From: a bacterium
GTDB taxonomy: Bacteria > Cyanobacteriota > Vampirovibrionia > Gastranaerophilales > Gastranaerophilaceae
Assembly (NCBI GenBank): GCA_017541565.1
Contig: JAFXYU010000306.1
Location: 1-16,223, forward strand
Reading direction: 5' to 3'
Length of the DNA: 16,223 nucleotides
Part shown: one piece after another, positions 1 through 7,885 of the stretch
Numbering within the stretch: position 1 is the stretch's first letter
How the letters are laid out: every line of letters begins with the position of its first letter
Program-made: the position numbers and the translations under genes
Notes under the pieces: model-generated
Database searches by the model: none
What the model saw: only the letters and a program-made list of their open reading frames with translations
Told to the model about the DNA's origin: nothing

Positions 1-179
1 CAACAAATTTTGTTATTACGCTGGATACTATAACCAAATCGCTGACATAAAAAGTAACAAGCATTGTTGGTACTAACAATAAGTGAACAAAATGCCATTT
101 TTTTGTCCATTGAATAAAATTGTAAATTTTTTCTATGAATCTTCTAAACACACAGATATTTTATATAAATAAATTTATC

Positions 180-209
180 TTGTCAAACCGATGAATACTG
201 TGTTAGAAT
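180..209 (+). promoter_or_regulatory. Probable sigma-70 promoter with extended -10
   Basis: A -35-like TTGTCA at 180-185 is followed after 18 bases by TAGAAT at 204-209, with a TG dinucleotide at 201-202 giving an extended -10 element. The expected transcript start near 216 leaves a leader of about 40 bases before the TTG start at 255. The sequence around the -10 (tgtgTTAGAATc) closely resembles that upstream of the homologous gene at 9632. Confidence 0.55.
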
Positions 210-254
210 CTATCTGTATTACATCTGCATAAAAAATAAAAAAGAGGTACTATA

Positions 255-986
255 TTGAATAATATAGAGATATTTAAAAAAGAACACAAATTCTTATATT
301 CAGCAATATTAGTTTCTTTTATGTTAGCGTTACCTCCATTTGCAGTTTTTCTCACGGTAGAAGAGTTACGGCTTGAAAGTTTTATATTTCTGCTTCCTTC
401 AATATTTGTAATATTTATTGCTTGGATTGCAAACAAAACAAGTGCAAAACATCCTAAAGCCACTAAAATTTTGTCATTTGTTTTCAATATTTTTATCTTA
501 ATTTTTGTTCAAATAATAATTTCGCTGTGTATTTTTCTTTTAAGTCTGGTATGGGGAACGTCAGGAAATTTTGAAAATGTCAAGGATTATAAAAAAGCCT
601 TGAGAAAAATAGATTGGCAAGAAAAAATTGCTCATTTTCCAAAAGAAATTCCGGCAGATGCTAAGAATGTGCAATTGTACCAAGATTATGGCAGTTGGTT
701 TGGAAGTGAAGGTATAACTTTAAAATTTGCTATTGACAGGGAATATATTCAAAATGAACTTAATAAGTATAAATATGTAAAAATAGTTGATTATAATTAT
801 GACGTGTCGCCTAGTCTTTATATATATGATGATAACGGGCGTATAAAAACCATTGGTTGTAAGGCTTATATTATTAATGACAGAGAACATGAAAAACTTG
901 AAGGACATTATTTCCCTTATGCATACGGATTTTGTGTAAATGAAAAACAAAATGAAATAATTTATTTTTACTCAGATCCGGATTAG
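255..986 (+). CDS. Three-helix membrane protein with a soluble C-terminal domain shared with 9632-10159
   Basis: I do not recognise a named family. The 243-residue protein has hydrophobic helices at about residues 14-34, 42-59 and 72-99, followed by a soluble domain (about 122-243) probably outside the cytoplasmic membrane. That domain is clearly homologous to the C-terminal part of the 9632-10159 product: both carry HFPxxIPxxAKNV, then YIxxEL, and near the end YFPY followed by VNE and a terminal FYxxxD. The start is a TTG at 255, chosen because GAGG lies seven bases upstream and no earlier start fits. The next in-frame ATG would remove most of the first helix. It has its own promoter at 180-209. 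Its homologue precedes a DUF6973-like effector gene, so an accessory role such as immunity is possible, but that is inference. Confidence 0.72.
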   Translation: MNNIEIFKKEHKFLYSAILVSFMLALPPFAVFLTVEELRLESFIFLLPSIFVIFIAWIANKTSAKHPKATKILSFVFNIFILIFVQIIISLCIFLLSLVWGTSGNFENVKDYKKALRKIDWQEKIAHFPKEIPADAKNVQLYQDYGSWFGSEGITLKFAIDREYIQNELNKYKYVKIVDYNYDVSPSLYIYDDNGRIKTIGCKAYIINDREHEKLEGHYFPYAYGFCVNEKQNEIIYFYSDPD

Positions 987-1081
987 TTATTATTAAATAT
1001 TTTTAAATGCTTTGTTATTTTTTAGTTCTTCGTATTTTTTAATATCAAGATAGATACATTAAAATATATAAAACTATATTT

Positions 1082-1402
1082 TTAATCTTGCTTGGCAAGA
1101 TGTTCTTGCATCAGTTTTTTCTTTTTTGCCATAAGAGCATCAATATCTGTACCTATATAATTTACCCTGTTTGTTAACCTGTTTTGTGCTTCTTTGCTTG
1201 TGACAAACATTGTTTTTACCTTTTGCAGGTTATAAATTTCAGCCAGCAAATTGCCAATTTCTTTATCTATTTTTTCAATTTCAGCCTCAAGTTCAGGTGT
1301 TTTTTCAAGGATTTTGCCTTTGTAAAGCGACTTTCTGACCAGAGTTTTGCCGCCTACAACAATTTTGTCAGGAATAGTTGGGGATATTTTGGGCGTTCTC
1401 AT
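1082..1402 (-). CDS. Small lysine/glutamate-rich coiled-coil protein
   Basis: This encodes about 106 residues beginning MRTPKISP. An AAAGGAG ribosome site six bases upstream supports the start at 1402 rather than an ATG 18 bases further upstream that has no such site. The middle and C-terminal parts form long charged helices with heptad-like spacing (from about residue 35 on), which suggests a coiled coil; there is no signal peptide or membrane segment. It is divergent from the GNAT-like gene (66 bp apart) and convergent with the membrane-protein gene at 255-986. Small helical proteins are frequent near terminase and portal genes in phages, but nothing here fixes a function. Confidence 0.6.
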   Translation of the reverse strand: MRTPKISPTIPDKIVVGGKTLVRKSLYKGKILEKTPELEAEIEKIDKEIGNLLAEIYNLQKVKTMFVTSKEAQNRLTNRVNYIGTDIDALMAKKKKLMQEHLAKQD

Positions 1403-1468
1403 ATATTCTCCTTTTGTCATTCTAAAACATGTAAAAAATAATTTTGCTATTTTATAGGAGGACTATTA

Positions 1469-1867
1469 ATGATTAATGTTTGGATACCCTATGATAAAGA
1501 ATTCTATAAATACTTTCATGAGTGTAAAGCCTTGTATGAAAGCGTTCAGGATAAAATCGGTGATGAAAATACGTTTGATTTCATCTGTGAAAATACTTTT
1601 TTTTATTTGTTTGAAAAAGAAGGAAATTTAATCGGCGCAATTTATTTTTTTATTAGAAATGACGGCAGGATGTACCTCAATGCTTTTTCTAAAAGAAAGA
1701 CACATCTTTTAAATATAGAATGTTTGAAAAAATCTTTAACTTGGTTTCAGGGTGATATCTACGCAGAGGCGCAAAATCGCGCCTCTGCGTTTTGTTTACT
1801 AAAATGCGGGTTCAAAAGGGTTGAGGGGTGTTTGTTTGTTAAAAAATATTGGCTTTGCTTATTGTAA
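1469..1867 (+). CDS. GNAT-like N-acetyltransferase-type phage protein
   Basis: The 132-residue protein has the outline of a small GNAT fold: a strand pair around residues 54-71 (LIGAIYFFIRNDGRMYLNAF) and then a segment near residues 101-116 where Asn and Ser precede LLKCGFKRV. This matches the acceptor-side helix and strand of GNAT enzymes (the usual A-N-x-x-S-x-x-L-x-x-K-x-G-F pattern). The canonical acetyl-CoA loop (Q/R-x-x-G-x-G/A) is not evident, so it may be a divergent or non-catalytic relative. GNAT-like proteins of this size occur beside portal genes in podovirus-type genomes (general knowledge). AGGAGG lies seven bases before the ATG. Codons 98-108 are built from a perfect 12-base inverted repeat (1761-1790). 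Confidence 0.6.
   Translation: MINVWIPYDKEFYKYFHECKALYESVQDKIGDENTFDFICENTFFYLFEKEGNLIGAIYFFIRNDGRMYLNAFSKRKTHLLNIECLKKSLTWFQGDIYAEAQNRASAFCLLKCGFKRVEGCLFVKKYWLCLL
1761..1790. repeat. Perfect 12-bp GC-rich inverted repeat inside the GNAT-like gene
   Basis: The arms ACGCAGAGGCGC (1761-1772) and GCGCCTCTGCGT (1779-1790) are perfect complements separated by AAAATC, and TTTTGTTT follows. The structure is much more GC-rich than its surroundings and has the shape of a factor-independent terminator, yet it lies in the open reading frame and encodes residues 98-108. Confidence 0.8.
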
Positions 1868-1902
1868 AAATTTTTTCGTAAAGCATTTTAATAAAATTCA
1901 TA

Positions 1903-1933
1903 AATCTATTTTAACACTTGTGTTTAATAGATT
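1903..1933. promoter_or_regulatory. Imperfect palindrome upstream of the portal gene
   Basis: AATCTATT (1903-1910) pairs with AATAGATT (1926-1933), and AACAC (1913-1917) pairs with GTGTT (1920-1924), with a small internal mismatch and a two-base loop. It lies between the end of the GNAT-like gene (1867) and the portal start (1981). It could be a weak terminator or an operator; there is no clean T-run after it on the plus strand. Confidence 0.4.
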
Positions 1934-1980
1934 CAATTTGTGTTACATAACCGAGGTACAGCCTCAGAAAGGAAACGATT

Positions 1981-3990
1981 ATGTCTTTTGAATACATTAT
2001 TGACAAAGATAATTCAACAAAAAAATTAAACGAAGAAACGGAAGGAAAATTGATTAAAAAAATTTCTTCCGAGTTTGCGGAACTAAACAGAGAACGTTCA
2101 AAAAATCTTGATATGGCATCAAAACTCGCAAACGAAATATTTTTCAAAAACGAGGCACTGCCTTCAGGTGACAAAAACCAAAGGTGGAAATCCAAAATCA
2201 AAATGTGTAAAACTTTCATGTTTTATCAAACGCTTAAAGCATTCATTTGGCGAAATACCTACGCAAATGTAAACAGCATGTTTGATGTTTCCGGAGAAAA
2301 TCACGATTCAGATAATGCAAGCAACAAGCAAAAGGCGATGCTTGTCGATATTATGGAAAAAATGGATTACCAAAAAACGTGTGACCAGATTATTGACAAT
2401 GCGCTTTTGTATGGCGAACTTATTTCGTTTACTTCGTGGAAAACACGTTATGAAGAATATCGCCGTCCGATTGATTTTTTCGCAAACTTGTTTTCTCATG
2501 ATGCTTTTAAACTCCCGAGAATAATAGAAGCAATAAAAACAGGTAAAAACTATTGGGTTGATGAACGCAAAATCTATGATAATCCATATATTTACCCTGT
2601 TAATCCCGCAGATTTGGTTTTTGACCCGAATCAGTCAGACAACTGGGATTCCTGTCCTAAGATTTATCGCACATATAAAACAGCCGGAGATATTATAAAT
2701 AACGAACTCTATACAATTAGCGAGGACGCAAAGGAGTACATCAACGCAATAGTTGATGAAAATTCATCGAGAAACGGACTTAAAGCAGAAGAAGATGTAG
2801 TAAAAGGTTCAACGATTGAAGTTCTTGAGCATTGGGGTGATTTGAAACTCTCTGACGGAACTCTTTTGAAAAACTGGCATGCCGTTGTTGTTGCAAGAAA
2901 ATTTCTCGTGCTTTTTCACAAAAACGATGCGTTGATTAATCCGTTTTCGTACGGTGCTTTTATCAAGGACCCCGTGATAAAACGCGGAATAAGTCCTTTA
3001 TATTCGGTTCTTTCGCTCGCTAAAGTACAGGAAGAACTTTTGAACAGGACATGTAACCTCCAAACACTTACAGAAAATCCGCCGCTGCTTGCACCTGAGG
3101 GATTCTTTGATGAAGACGAAATTCAACTTTATCCCGGAAAAATTATTGAATACGGCGATAATCTTACTCCGACCGCTGCTTTTAAACAACTTACCTTTAA
3201 TTCGAATGTGTTTTTGCAGGATATTACTTTTCTTAATGATCTGATGTCAGAAGTTTCCGGCATATTTCCGAATATGGTGGGTGCGGTTGAACTCAGCGGA
3301 GCAAAAACGGCAACTGAGATTAACACAAAGACACAGGGGCAAATGACACGATTGGCGATGATTGTGGATATAATTAATCAGGATTTGATAATTCCGAATG
3401 TGGAAAAAGTTGCAAAACTCTGTGCCGATTTTAAAAGCGGCATTGAAACGATTTTTGTTAACCACGAAAACAAACCGGAATATATTGAGATTGATGATGT
3501 TGTAAGACAGGGAGATTATAAATATACATATTCCGACTCGTCTGCAACTGCTGAAAAATCTCAGCAGGCAGACCTTGTTGTGACAGCAGTAGAGAAGTTT
3601 GCCCAACTGATACCGCTTAATATTCAGGAAATCTTCATTTGGTATTTTGAGCAAAAAGGTGTAGATAATCCGGAACGTTTTTTAGGTGCAGAGGTAAACG
3701 AGTCTGGAGTGGTAAATGAAGATACAGCGGAAAACGAAGGAGCAGGAGCAAATAAAGATTTAGACCAAACTCTTCAGTCGGAGCAACAGCCTGAAGCAAT
3801 TCCGGAGGAGCAAGAATCTCAAACTCCTGCTCAAAATATTGATGTTAATGCATTAGTTTTACTATTGAGTTTGTTACAGCGCTTGAATAATACAAAAAAT
3901 GACGATACAAACTCCGTGGATTTTATCAAAGTTATAGAAAATATCTTAGAAAAGGAGAAAAACAATGAAATACAAAAATTACATAAATAA
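1981..3990 (+). CDS. Phage portal protein (large, podovirus/P22-type size)
   Basis: The 669-residue product has the features of a head portal, the dodecameric ring at the head-tail vertex through which DNA is packaged and ejected. Portal-like segments include YPVNPADLVFDP (about residues 204-215) with a following region of the type DxxxxIYRTYKTAGDI, and VQEELLNRTCNLQTLTENPP (about 350-369). A helical SG-containing region (about 418-450, including SGAKTATEI) follows. The tail from about residue 575 is rich in Glu, Gln and Ala and then turns helical, as is common in portal C-termini. The length is close to P22-type portals (about 725 residues) and larger than typical siphovirus portals. The ATG follows an AGAAAGGAAACG ribosome site of the same type used by the scaffold, capsid and decoration genes. 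The 3' end overlaps the next gene by 26 bp. Confidence 0.85.
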   Translation: MSFEYIIDKDNSTKKLNEETEGKLIKKISSEFAELNRERSKNLDMASKLANEIFFKNEALPSGDKNQRWKSKIKMCKTFMFYQTLKAFIWRNTYANVNSMFDVSGENHDSDNASNKQKAMLVDIMEKMDYQKTCDQIIDNALLYGELISFTSWKTRYEEYRRPIDFFANLFSHDAFKLPRIIEAIKTGKNYWVDERKIYDNPYIYPVNPADLVFDPNQSDNWDSCPKIYRTYKTAGDIINNELYTISEDAKEYINAIVDENSSRNGLKAEEDVVKGSTIEVLEHWGDLKLSDGTLLKNWHAVVVARKFLVLFHKNDALINPFSYGAFIKDPVIKRGISPLYSVLSLAKVQEELLNRTCNLQTLTENPPLLAPEGFFDEDEIQLYPGKIIEYGDNLTPTAAFKQLTFNSNVFLQDITFLNDLMSEVSGIFPNMVGAVELSGAKTATEINTKTQGQMTRLAMIVDIINQDLIIPNVEKVAKLCADFKSGIETIFVNHENKPEYIEIDDVVRQGDYKYTYSDSSATAEKSQQADLVVTAVEKFAQLIPLNIQEIFIWYFEQKGVDNPERFLGAEVNESGVVNEDTAENEGAGANKDLDQTLQSEQQPEAIPEEQESQTPAQNIDVNALVLLLSLLQRLNNTKNDDTNSVDFIKVIENILEKEKNNEIQKLHK

Positions 3991-4954
3991 TCATACGAAA
4001 GACAATCGCATATATTCAAGCAAAGAAATCGCGGACATGAGTGTCCGCGAAGTTTTTAAGAAAAAAGATGCGATAATGTCGCAGCATTCTCAAATCGGTA
4101 TTTCGAGCGAGAAGGAATTACAGGCAAGCGATAATGTAGTGTATGTTAAAGCCTATACTCGTGAAGACGGAACGGAAGTAAAAACGCATTGGCGCAGTTT
4201 GCCTGACGGAATAGAAAGCAATAATTTGAGTTTTCGCTCTCCGCAAAGTTCCGGCACCCCGACCGGCGGAGCAAGTGAGGTAGATGTCAATTCAGCCTAT
4301 AAAGATTATACAACAGGCGAACCGATTGTAGATGTTAGTACACCTGAAAAAGTCCAAAAACTGATGTATCCTGACGAAATCGCAGGCGTAAAAAGGGGTA
4401 AAGAAATGACACTGGAACAAGCCAGTGGGAAAAGTGTTAATCCGAACTATGGAAGTGGTGACGAACGTTTTGAAAAAGTTTGTCAGAGTTCAGTTGCTTG
4501 TTGGGAGGCGCGAATCCGGGGCTATGATTTAGAGGTGTTGCCATATAATGAAGTTAGTGCTGAATTGGCATCCAATCCTTGGGATGTTTTTGTTGACCCA
4601 AAAACAGGAAAGAGCAGTGTTCCCACATTGCATTCCGGTTATACACAAGAAGAATGTGCAGAAATATTGAATGAACATATTAAACCCGGCGAGCGCTATA
4701 TGGTAGTATATTCACCTAATGAATCTTCAAGAGAGACTCATGCTGTTTGTTCTTATAAAACAGATAATGGAGATTTGCATATCTATGATGCCATGACGGG
4801 TGAAGAATATAAACCGGAGGAATTTGTTAAAAAAATTAAACCAAGTACTGTGTTTAATAGTCAGTATTATCCAATGTTCTCCGTTCGGATTGATGATAAA
4901 ATCCTTGATAATAAGATAATGCAAAAAATTACTAAACCAAAAACTAGTACATAA
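3965..4954 (+). CDS. Papain-fold (Tox-PL-like) effector candidate with an internal YTRxDGT tag
   Basis: The 329-residue product starts inside the portal gene (26-bp overlap) with AAAGGAG upstream, so it is probably translated in coupling with the portal. Residues 17-45 (YSSKEIADMSVREVF and following, ending in IGI) and 59-78 (VYVKAYTREDGTEVKTHWRS) form an N-terminal module of a kind I recall from phage-associated proteins. A Gly/Ser/Pro-rich linker follows. The C-terminal region resembles papain-fold toxins of the Tox-PL class: candidate nucleophile Cys173 in VCQSSVACWEARIRGYDLEV, candidate His259 in ETHAV and candidate acidic residue Asp275 in LHIYDAMTGE. Known Tox-PL relatives include glutamine deamidases and peptidases. 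There is no signal peptide. The tag matches the C-terminal tag of the DUF6973-like proteins here. The triad and toxin assignment rest on motif recognition only. Confidence 0.68.
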   Translation: MKYKNYINNHTKDNRIYSSKEIADMSVREVFKKKDAIMSQHSQIGISSEKELQASDNVVYVKAYTREDGTEVKTHWRSLPDGIESNNLSFRSPQSSGTPTGGASEVDVNSAYKDYTTGEPIVDVSTPEKVQKLMYPDEIAGVKRGKEMTLEQASGKSVNPNYGSGDERFEKVCQSSVACWEARIRGYDLEVLPYNEVSAELASNPWDVFVDPKTGKSSVPTLHSGYTQEECAEILNEHIKPGERYMVVYSPNESSRETHAVCSYKTDNGDLHIYDAMTGEEYKPEEFVKKIKPSTVFNSQYYPMFSVRIDDKILDNKIMQKITKPKTST

Positions 4955-5414
4955 TAAAGTGTATAAAAAACCACTCTTTTATTGGATGAGTACCTTTAAA
5001 TTTGCACAAAGGTTTGCAATTCATTATGATACTTAAACTTTCACTCACATTTGCAAATCTAACGTGACTCTTTTTTGCTAAGATAATACATTCAAAACTT
5101 CTTGATTTTTTTTTAAAATCAGCACAATAGATATCATACTCTTTGTTGTACCTCTGCTTTTTTTTTGATTCATACCAAGGTTTAACATTTGTACAGTGAT
5201 GTCTATTTGCAAATTTTATAACATAATCAGGAATTTGATATGTAGTTTCTTCTGATAAAGTTGGTGCTGTCAGTACACAAAAAAACCATACAACCAGAAA
5301 AAGGTATTTTACCTTTTTCTGATTGTATAAAAGTTCAATTTTAAGTTGTGAAGTTATTTTTAAAAAATTGTCAAAAAAACAAAGTATAACTTTTTGTGAA
5401 AATTGTTTAATCAT
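4944..5414 (-). CDS. Hypothetical membrane-anchored or secreted protein convergent with the Tox-PL-like gene
   Basis: About 156 residues, family not recognised. A hydrophobic stretch at about residues 36-50 (YLFLVVWFFCVLTAPT) looks like an uncleaved anchor or a late signal peptide. The following domain is basic and contains five cysteines (about 74, 97, 109, 133 and 137). The ATG at 5414 is preferred over one at 5495 because a promoter-like TTGATT-16-TATAAT at 5464-5491 would transcribe the former only; neither has a good ribosome site, so the start is uncertain. Its 3' end overlaps the Tox-PL-like gene by 11 bp, tail to tail. Such a placement would suit an immunity protein, but no direct evidence supports that. 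Confidence 0.45.
   Translation of the reverse strand: MIKQFSQKVILCFFDNFLKITSQLKIELLYNQKKVKYLFLVVWFFCVLTAPTLSEETTYQIPDYVIKFANRHHCTNVKPWYESKKKQRYNKEYDIYCADFKKKSRSFECIILAKKSHVRFANVSESLSIIMNCKPLCKFKGTHPIKEWFFIHFIMY
5295..5321. repeat. Perfect 12-bp inverted repeat with a 3-base loop
   Basis: The arms CAGAAAAAGGTA (5295-5306) and TACCTTTTTCTG (5310-5321) are exact complements around TTT. It lies in the minus-strand gene 4944-5414 where the hydrophobic segment begins. It could fold in that transcript, or mark that translation really begins downstream of it. Confidence 0.6.
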
Positions 5415-5463
5415 GTCGAAGGCAGTTTTTCTATTATATGATAAAATAAGAAAATATATTGAT

Positions 5464-5491
5464 ATTATACGATTAAAAATATACAAATCAA
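5464..5491 (-). promoter_or_regulatory. Candidate promoter for the minus-strand gene 4944-5414
   Basis: Read on the minus strand, TTGATT (5491-5486) is followed after 16 bases by a consensus TATAAT (5469-5464). The predicted transcript start falls near 5457, upstream of the ATG at 5414. A second TATAAT lies closer to that ATG but has no visible -35. The local sequence is very AT-rich, so chance matches are likely. Confidence 0.35.
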
Positions 5492-5520
5492 GCATATTTT
5501 GGAAAAAATATTAAAATAGT

Positions 5521-5778
5521 TTGCAATTTATTCTATTAAACTTGCAGAAAATCTTCATTTGGTACTTTCATTTTTTTATTTTTACATACACAATTGTCTC
5601 TAATCCAAAATTTTATATATGCTTTCTTGCTTTCTTCTGCTTCAAGTTATATGTTTTTATTTTTGTTTTGGAAAATAGAGGATACATATTTGTCTATATG
5701 ATTGAAATTATATATTTATTTATTGTCATTAATACTATAAATTATTTAGTTTTAAAATTACGTGAGAAAAACCTTTAA
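5521..5778 (+). pseudogene. AT-rich remnant with a scrap of portal C-terminus
   Basis: An open frame of about 85 codons beginning with TTG and lacking a ribosome site. Its start reads LNLQKIFIWYF (5536-5568), against LNIQEIFIWYF in the portal (3616-3648); I count 26 of 33 identical bases, including a 16-base exact match at 3629-3644 and 5549-5564 in the same reading phase. The rest is hydrophobic, AT-rich and unlike portal. I read it as a degraded duplicate of part of the portal 3' region rather than a working gene. A genuine small membrane protein is the alternative. The rest of 5415-5851, apart from the promoter at 5464-5491, shows nothing I can support. Confidence 0.3.
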
Positions 5779-5851
5779 AAGATGGCTGGAGGGAAATATA
5801 ATAACCGCGTGATTAATAGCAAAAAATATTTTTTCGGGGTTTAATTCTAGT

Positions 5852-6463
5852 ATGAGGACAGAAAAAGTATCTTTTAAATCGAGGATAAATTTTGTAACAT
5901 ACAAAGATTTTAACAAATTCCGACGCGGAAAATGCGTCGATTTTCGTGATGCAAAAACGCAGATTATTAAAGCAGAGGAGTTTTTTCTTTCCAATGTTGA
6001 ATCCGATATATCAGGCGGTCTTATTGATACAAAAAACAGAACGGCTATCGGGTTTAGTTTTGATGGCGGAATTACAGACAATGCTCAGGTGAGAAAATTT
6101 TTGAAAAAACTTTTTCGTCTGATACCGAACGCAGATAGGGGTTTAATAATTGGAGCCAAAGATTGGAAAGTTTCGTCATCTTCTGAAAACTTTGACATGA
6201 TTTCCGGAAAAATAAGAAAGAAAATCCCAAATGTTTCAATGTTTCGTGAGCATATTTTCCACGAGTCGGAATCCAATGTTCACTACGATTTATATAATGA
6301 CGAATGGACAATAAGTACAAAATATAAGCCACTGAAACAGGAAAATTTTATTGATGTCACATCCGGTGACGAAATAAAAATGGCATTCAGGCATGCAAAG
6401 GTTGCGGAAGGCGACACCCTGTTTATTGACGGTTTTCGTGCAGATTCAAGTCATTTTATATAA
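5852..6463 (+). CDS. Hypothetical protein, probably lineage-specific
   Basis: The 203-residue protein has no signal peptide or clear membrane segment. It starts MRTEKVSFKSRINFVTYKDF. The middle contains FSFDGGITDN followed by a helix and a Rossmann-like strand LIIGAKDWKVSSSS (about 99-112). Next come REHIFHESESNVHYDLYNDEW (split here around residues 127-150, with conserved-looking His, Glu and Trp) and a C-terminal strand DTLFIDGF. From memory this general pattern (SFKSRINFV start, an IIGAK/S-S segment, an NVHYDL..DEWTIST segment) occurs in small families of Gastranaerophilales genomes; I cannot check this. No good ribosome site precedes the ATG. It sits alone on the plus strand at the start of the accessory block between portal and scaffold. 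Confidence 0.6.
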   Translation: MRTEKVSFKSRINFVTYKDFNKFRRGKCVDFRDAKTQIIKAEEFFLSNVESDISGGLIDTKNRTAIGFSFDGGITDNAQVRKFLKKLFRLIPNADRGLIIGAKDWKVSSSSENFDMISGKIRKKIPNVSMFREHIFHESESNVHYDLYNDEWTISTKYKPLKQENFIDVTSGDEIKMAFRHAKVAEGDTLFIDGFRADSSHFI

Positions 6464-6615
6464 ATTTTATAAAAATTACCCGATTTGGCATATTGAAAAT
6501 GAGATTCTTTCGACATACGATAAAAACATAATATAAAAGCATTTTTATTTGATTTATTTAAAAATTTTTTTATACATTTATTTACACTAGAATATTTTGG
6601 CGAGGATATTTATAA

Positions 6616-7020
6616 ATGAAAGTTGATAATAATTATAAACTTAATCACTCTGGGAGTGCGAATTTCACTGCACTTAAACTAAAAAATAACAAAAAATGGT
6701 CGCAGACAGTGCTGAATGATATGAAGAGAAACAAAGAGTTTCAAAAACTTGTTGATATATACGACAAAAAAGGACTGGATGTAGTTGCAGAATATGTCCC
6801 CATGAAAGGAAGTTATTCTGATGTGGTAATCTTGAAGGATTCTGAAAATAATATTTTGAGTTTGTCAAGTTCTGCTATCTTTAAATATGATTTATTCAAT
6901 TCATCATATGCAATACGGGATTTCGATATGAAAAAGCACAAAAGACAGGATATCAAAACGAAAGACACCGGTTTCTTTAAAAGATTATTTGCCAATATAA
7001 AAAAATGTTTAGGTATTTAA
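6616..7020 (+). CDS. Hypothetical protein, probably lineage-specific
   Basis: The 134-residue protein begins MKVDNNYKLNHSGSANFTALKL, is mainly hydrophilic, and contains NKEFQKLVDIYDKKGLDVV, then a VAEYVPM strand and an ILSLSSSAIF strand, ending in a basic helix (FFKRLFANIKKCLGI) that may touch membrane. GAGG lies 10-13 bases before the ATG, and a -10-like TAGAAT (6588-6593) sits 22 bases before it, so it probably has its own promoter. It ends 16 bp before the convergent 7037-7861 gene. The NFTAL start and the NKExxKLV..Y...G.D.VAEY pattern recall short Gastranaerophilales-type proteins, again from memory only. Confidence 0.58.
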   Translation: MKVDNNYKLNHSGSANFTALKLKNNKKWSQTVLNDMKRNKEFQKLVDIYDKKGLDVVAEYVPMKGSYSDVVILKDSENNILSLSSSAIFKYDLFNSSYAIRDFDMKKHKRQDIKTKDTGFFKRLFANIKKCLGI

Positions 7021-7036
7021 AATATATATTTTACGG

Positions 7037-7861
7037 CTATTCTTCAACGGTTATAACAAAGTTTACATTTGTGTCGCAAGTTTTTATATCGACTTCTTTT
7101 CCCCTGAATAGAACGGAAATATAATTAAAAAACTGTGCTATGCGTTTTGACTTGTACTGTAAAAGTTCAAGTCCTTCAATTTTTAGGTAAGAATTAAGAG
7201 TGACATTTTCTCCTTCAACGGTTTTGGTTTTGAACTTTTTGATATAGATTGCCGCATTATCAAAACACCAGCCATTTTCGTCTATATAATCAATTTCGCC
7301 AAAGACCGGAGTGTTTGCTTTAATATATAATTTTTCGTTTTTGTATACATCATAAGCAGATTTGAATTCAATAATATCACCGTATTCAAGTTCATCGTGA
7401 GTTGTTGAGATTTTTCCTGTCGGAACGAGTTTTATCGAAAAAGTTTTGGAATTATCGTTGTTGTAATCTATAAGGAAAGTTTGTTTCCCTTCCCGTAGAA
7501 TAACTTCGCTTCCGCGAATCCATATACACGCACTTCCGTTAAAGTAGTTTACATATTCTTGATAGTTTTTGTGATTTGAAGGTATTACGGTGACTTTGCC
7601 CGCAATGGGTTCCCCAGAGGAATTCGTAAAATTGCCGAATTCGACCTGTGCTTCTTTTCCGGTTGAACCGTTCGGGCGATAGTATACGACTTCTCCTTTA
7701 TAGATTTCTCCGGTTTTAACATCTTTAAAATTGTATATATTTCCGACGGCAAAGTTTTTGGTCGTTGTCGATATCTTTTGGGCAGGCGTAATTTCGATGG
7801 GCGCTGCCGAAACAACACCGACAAAAAGTAATACTGTTGAAAGTATGAGTTTTCGATACAT
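7037..7861 (-). CDS. Secreted or periplasmic beta-rich protein in an operon with an M48 protease
   Basis: This 274-residue protein opens with a clear signal peptide (MYRKLILSTVLLFVGVVSAA, cleavage likely near residues 18-20). The mature part is predicted to be strand-rich, with alternating polar and hydrophobic residues, and contains two similar-looking segments: NIYNFKDVKTGEIYKGEV near residues 42-59 and DIIEFKSAYDVYKNEKLYI near 163-181. The pattern suggests a repeated barrel-like domain. It follows the M48 gene by 24 bp on the same strand and is almost certainly co-transcribed from the promoter at 8602-8631. The only ribosome site (GGAG) is about 16 bases before the ATG, unusually far. Its role, perhaps envelope maintenance with the protease, is inference. 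A signal-peptide protein is unexpected within phage head genes. Confidence 0.7.
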   Translation of the reverse strand: MYRKLILSTVLLFVGVVSAAPIEITPAQKISTTTKNFAVGNIYNFKDVKTGEIYKGEVVYYRPNGSTGKEAQVEFGNFTNSSGEPIAGKVTVIPSNHKNYQEYVNYFNGSACIWIRGSEVILREGKQTFLIDYNNDNSKTFSIKLVPTGKISTTHDELEYGDIIEFKSAYDVYKNEKLYIKANTPVFGEIDYIDENGWCFDNAAIYIKKFKTKTVEGENVTLNSYLKIEGLELLQYKSKRIAQFFNYISVLFRGKEVDIKTCDTNVNFVITVEE

Positions 7862-7885
7862 TTACTTTTTTTATTTACTCCTTCG

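Noticed and set aside
2..76. Open frame from the window edge ending at a TAA (reads NKFCYYAGYYNQIADIKSNK and four more residues)
   Set aside because: It could be the end of an upstream gene, but 24 residues without context or homology are too little to call.
203..487. Minus-strand frame of 94 codons opposite 255-986
   Set aside because: It overlaps a gene with a ribosome site, promoter and a homologue in the window; no start signal of its own.
3247..3654. Minus-strand frame of 135 codons inside the portal gene
   Set aside because: Shadow of the portal; cysteine- and phenylalanine-rich composition typical of antisense reading.
4955..4980. Possible terminator after the Tox-PL-like gene
   Set aside because: No convincing stem; only an A-run and T-run in AT-rich sequence within the convergent gene.
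5782..5844. Twenty-codon frame MAGGKYNNRVINSKKYFFGV before the 5852 gene
   Set aside because: No ribosome site and no resemblance to anything; chance reading frames of this size are expected.
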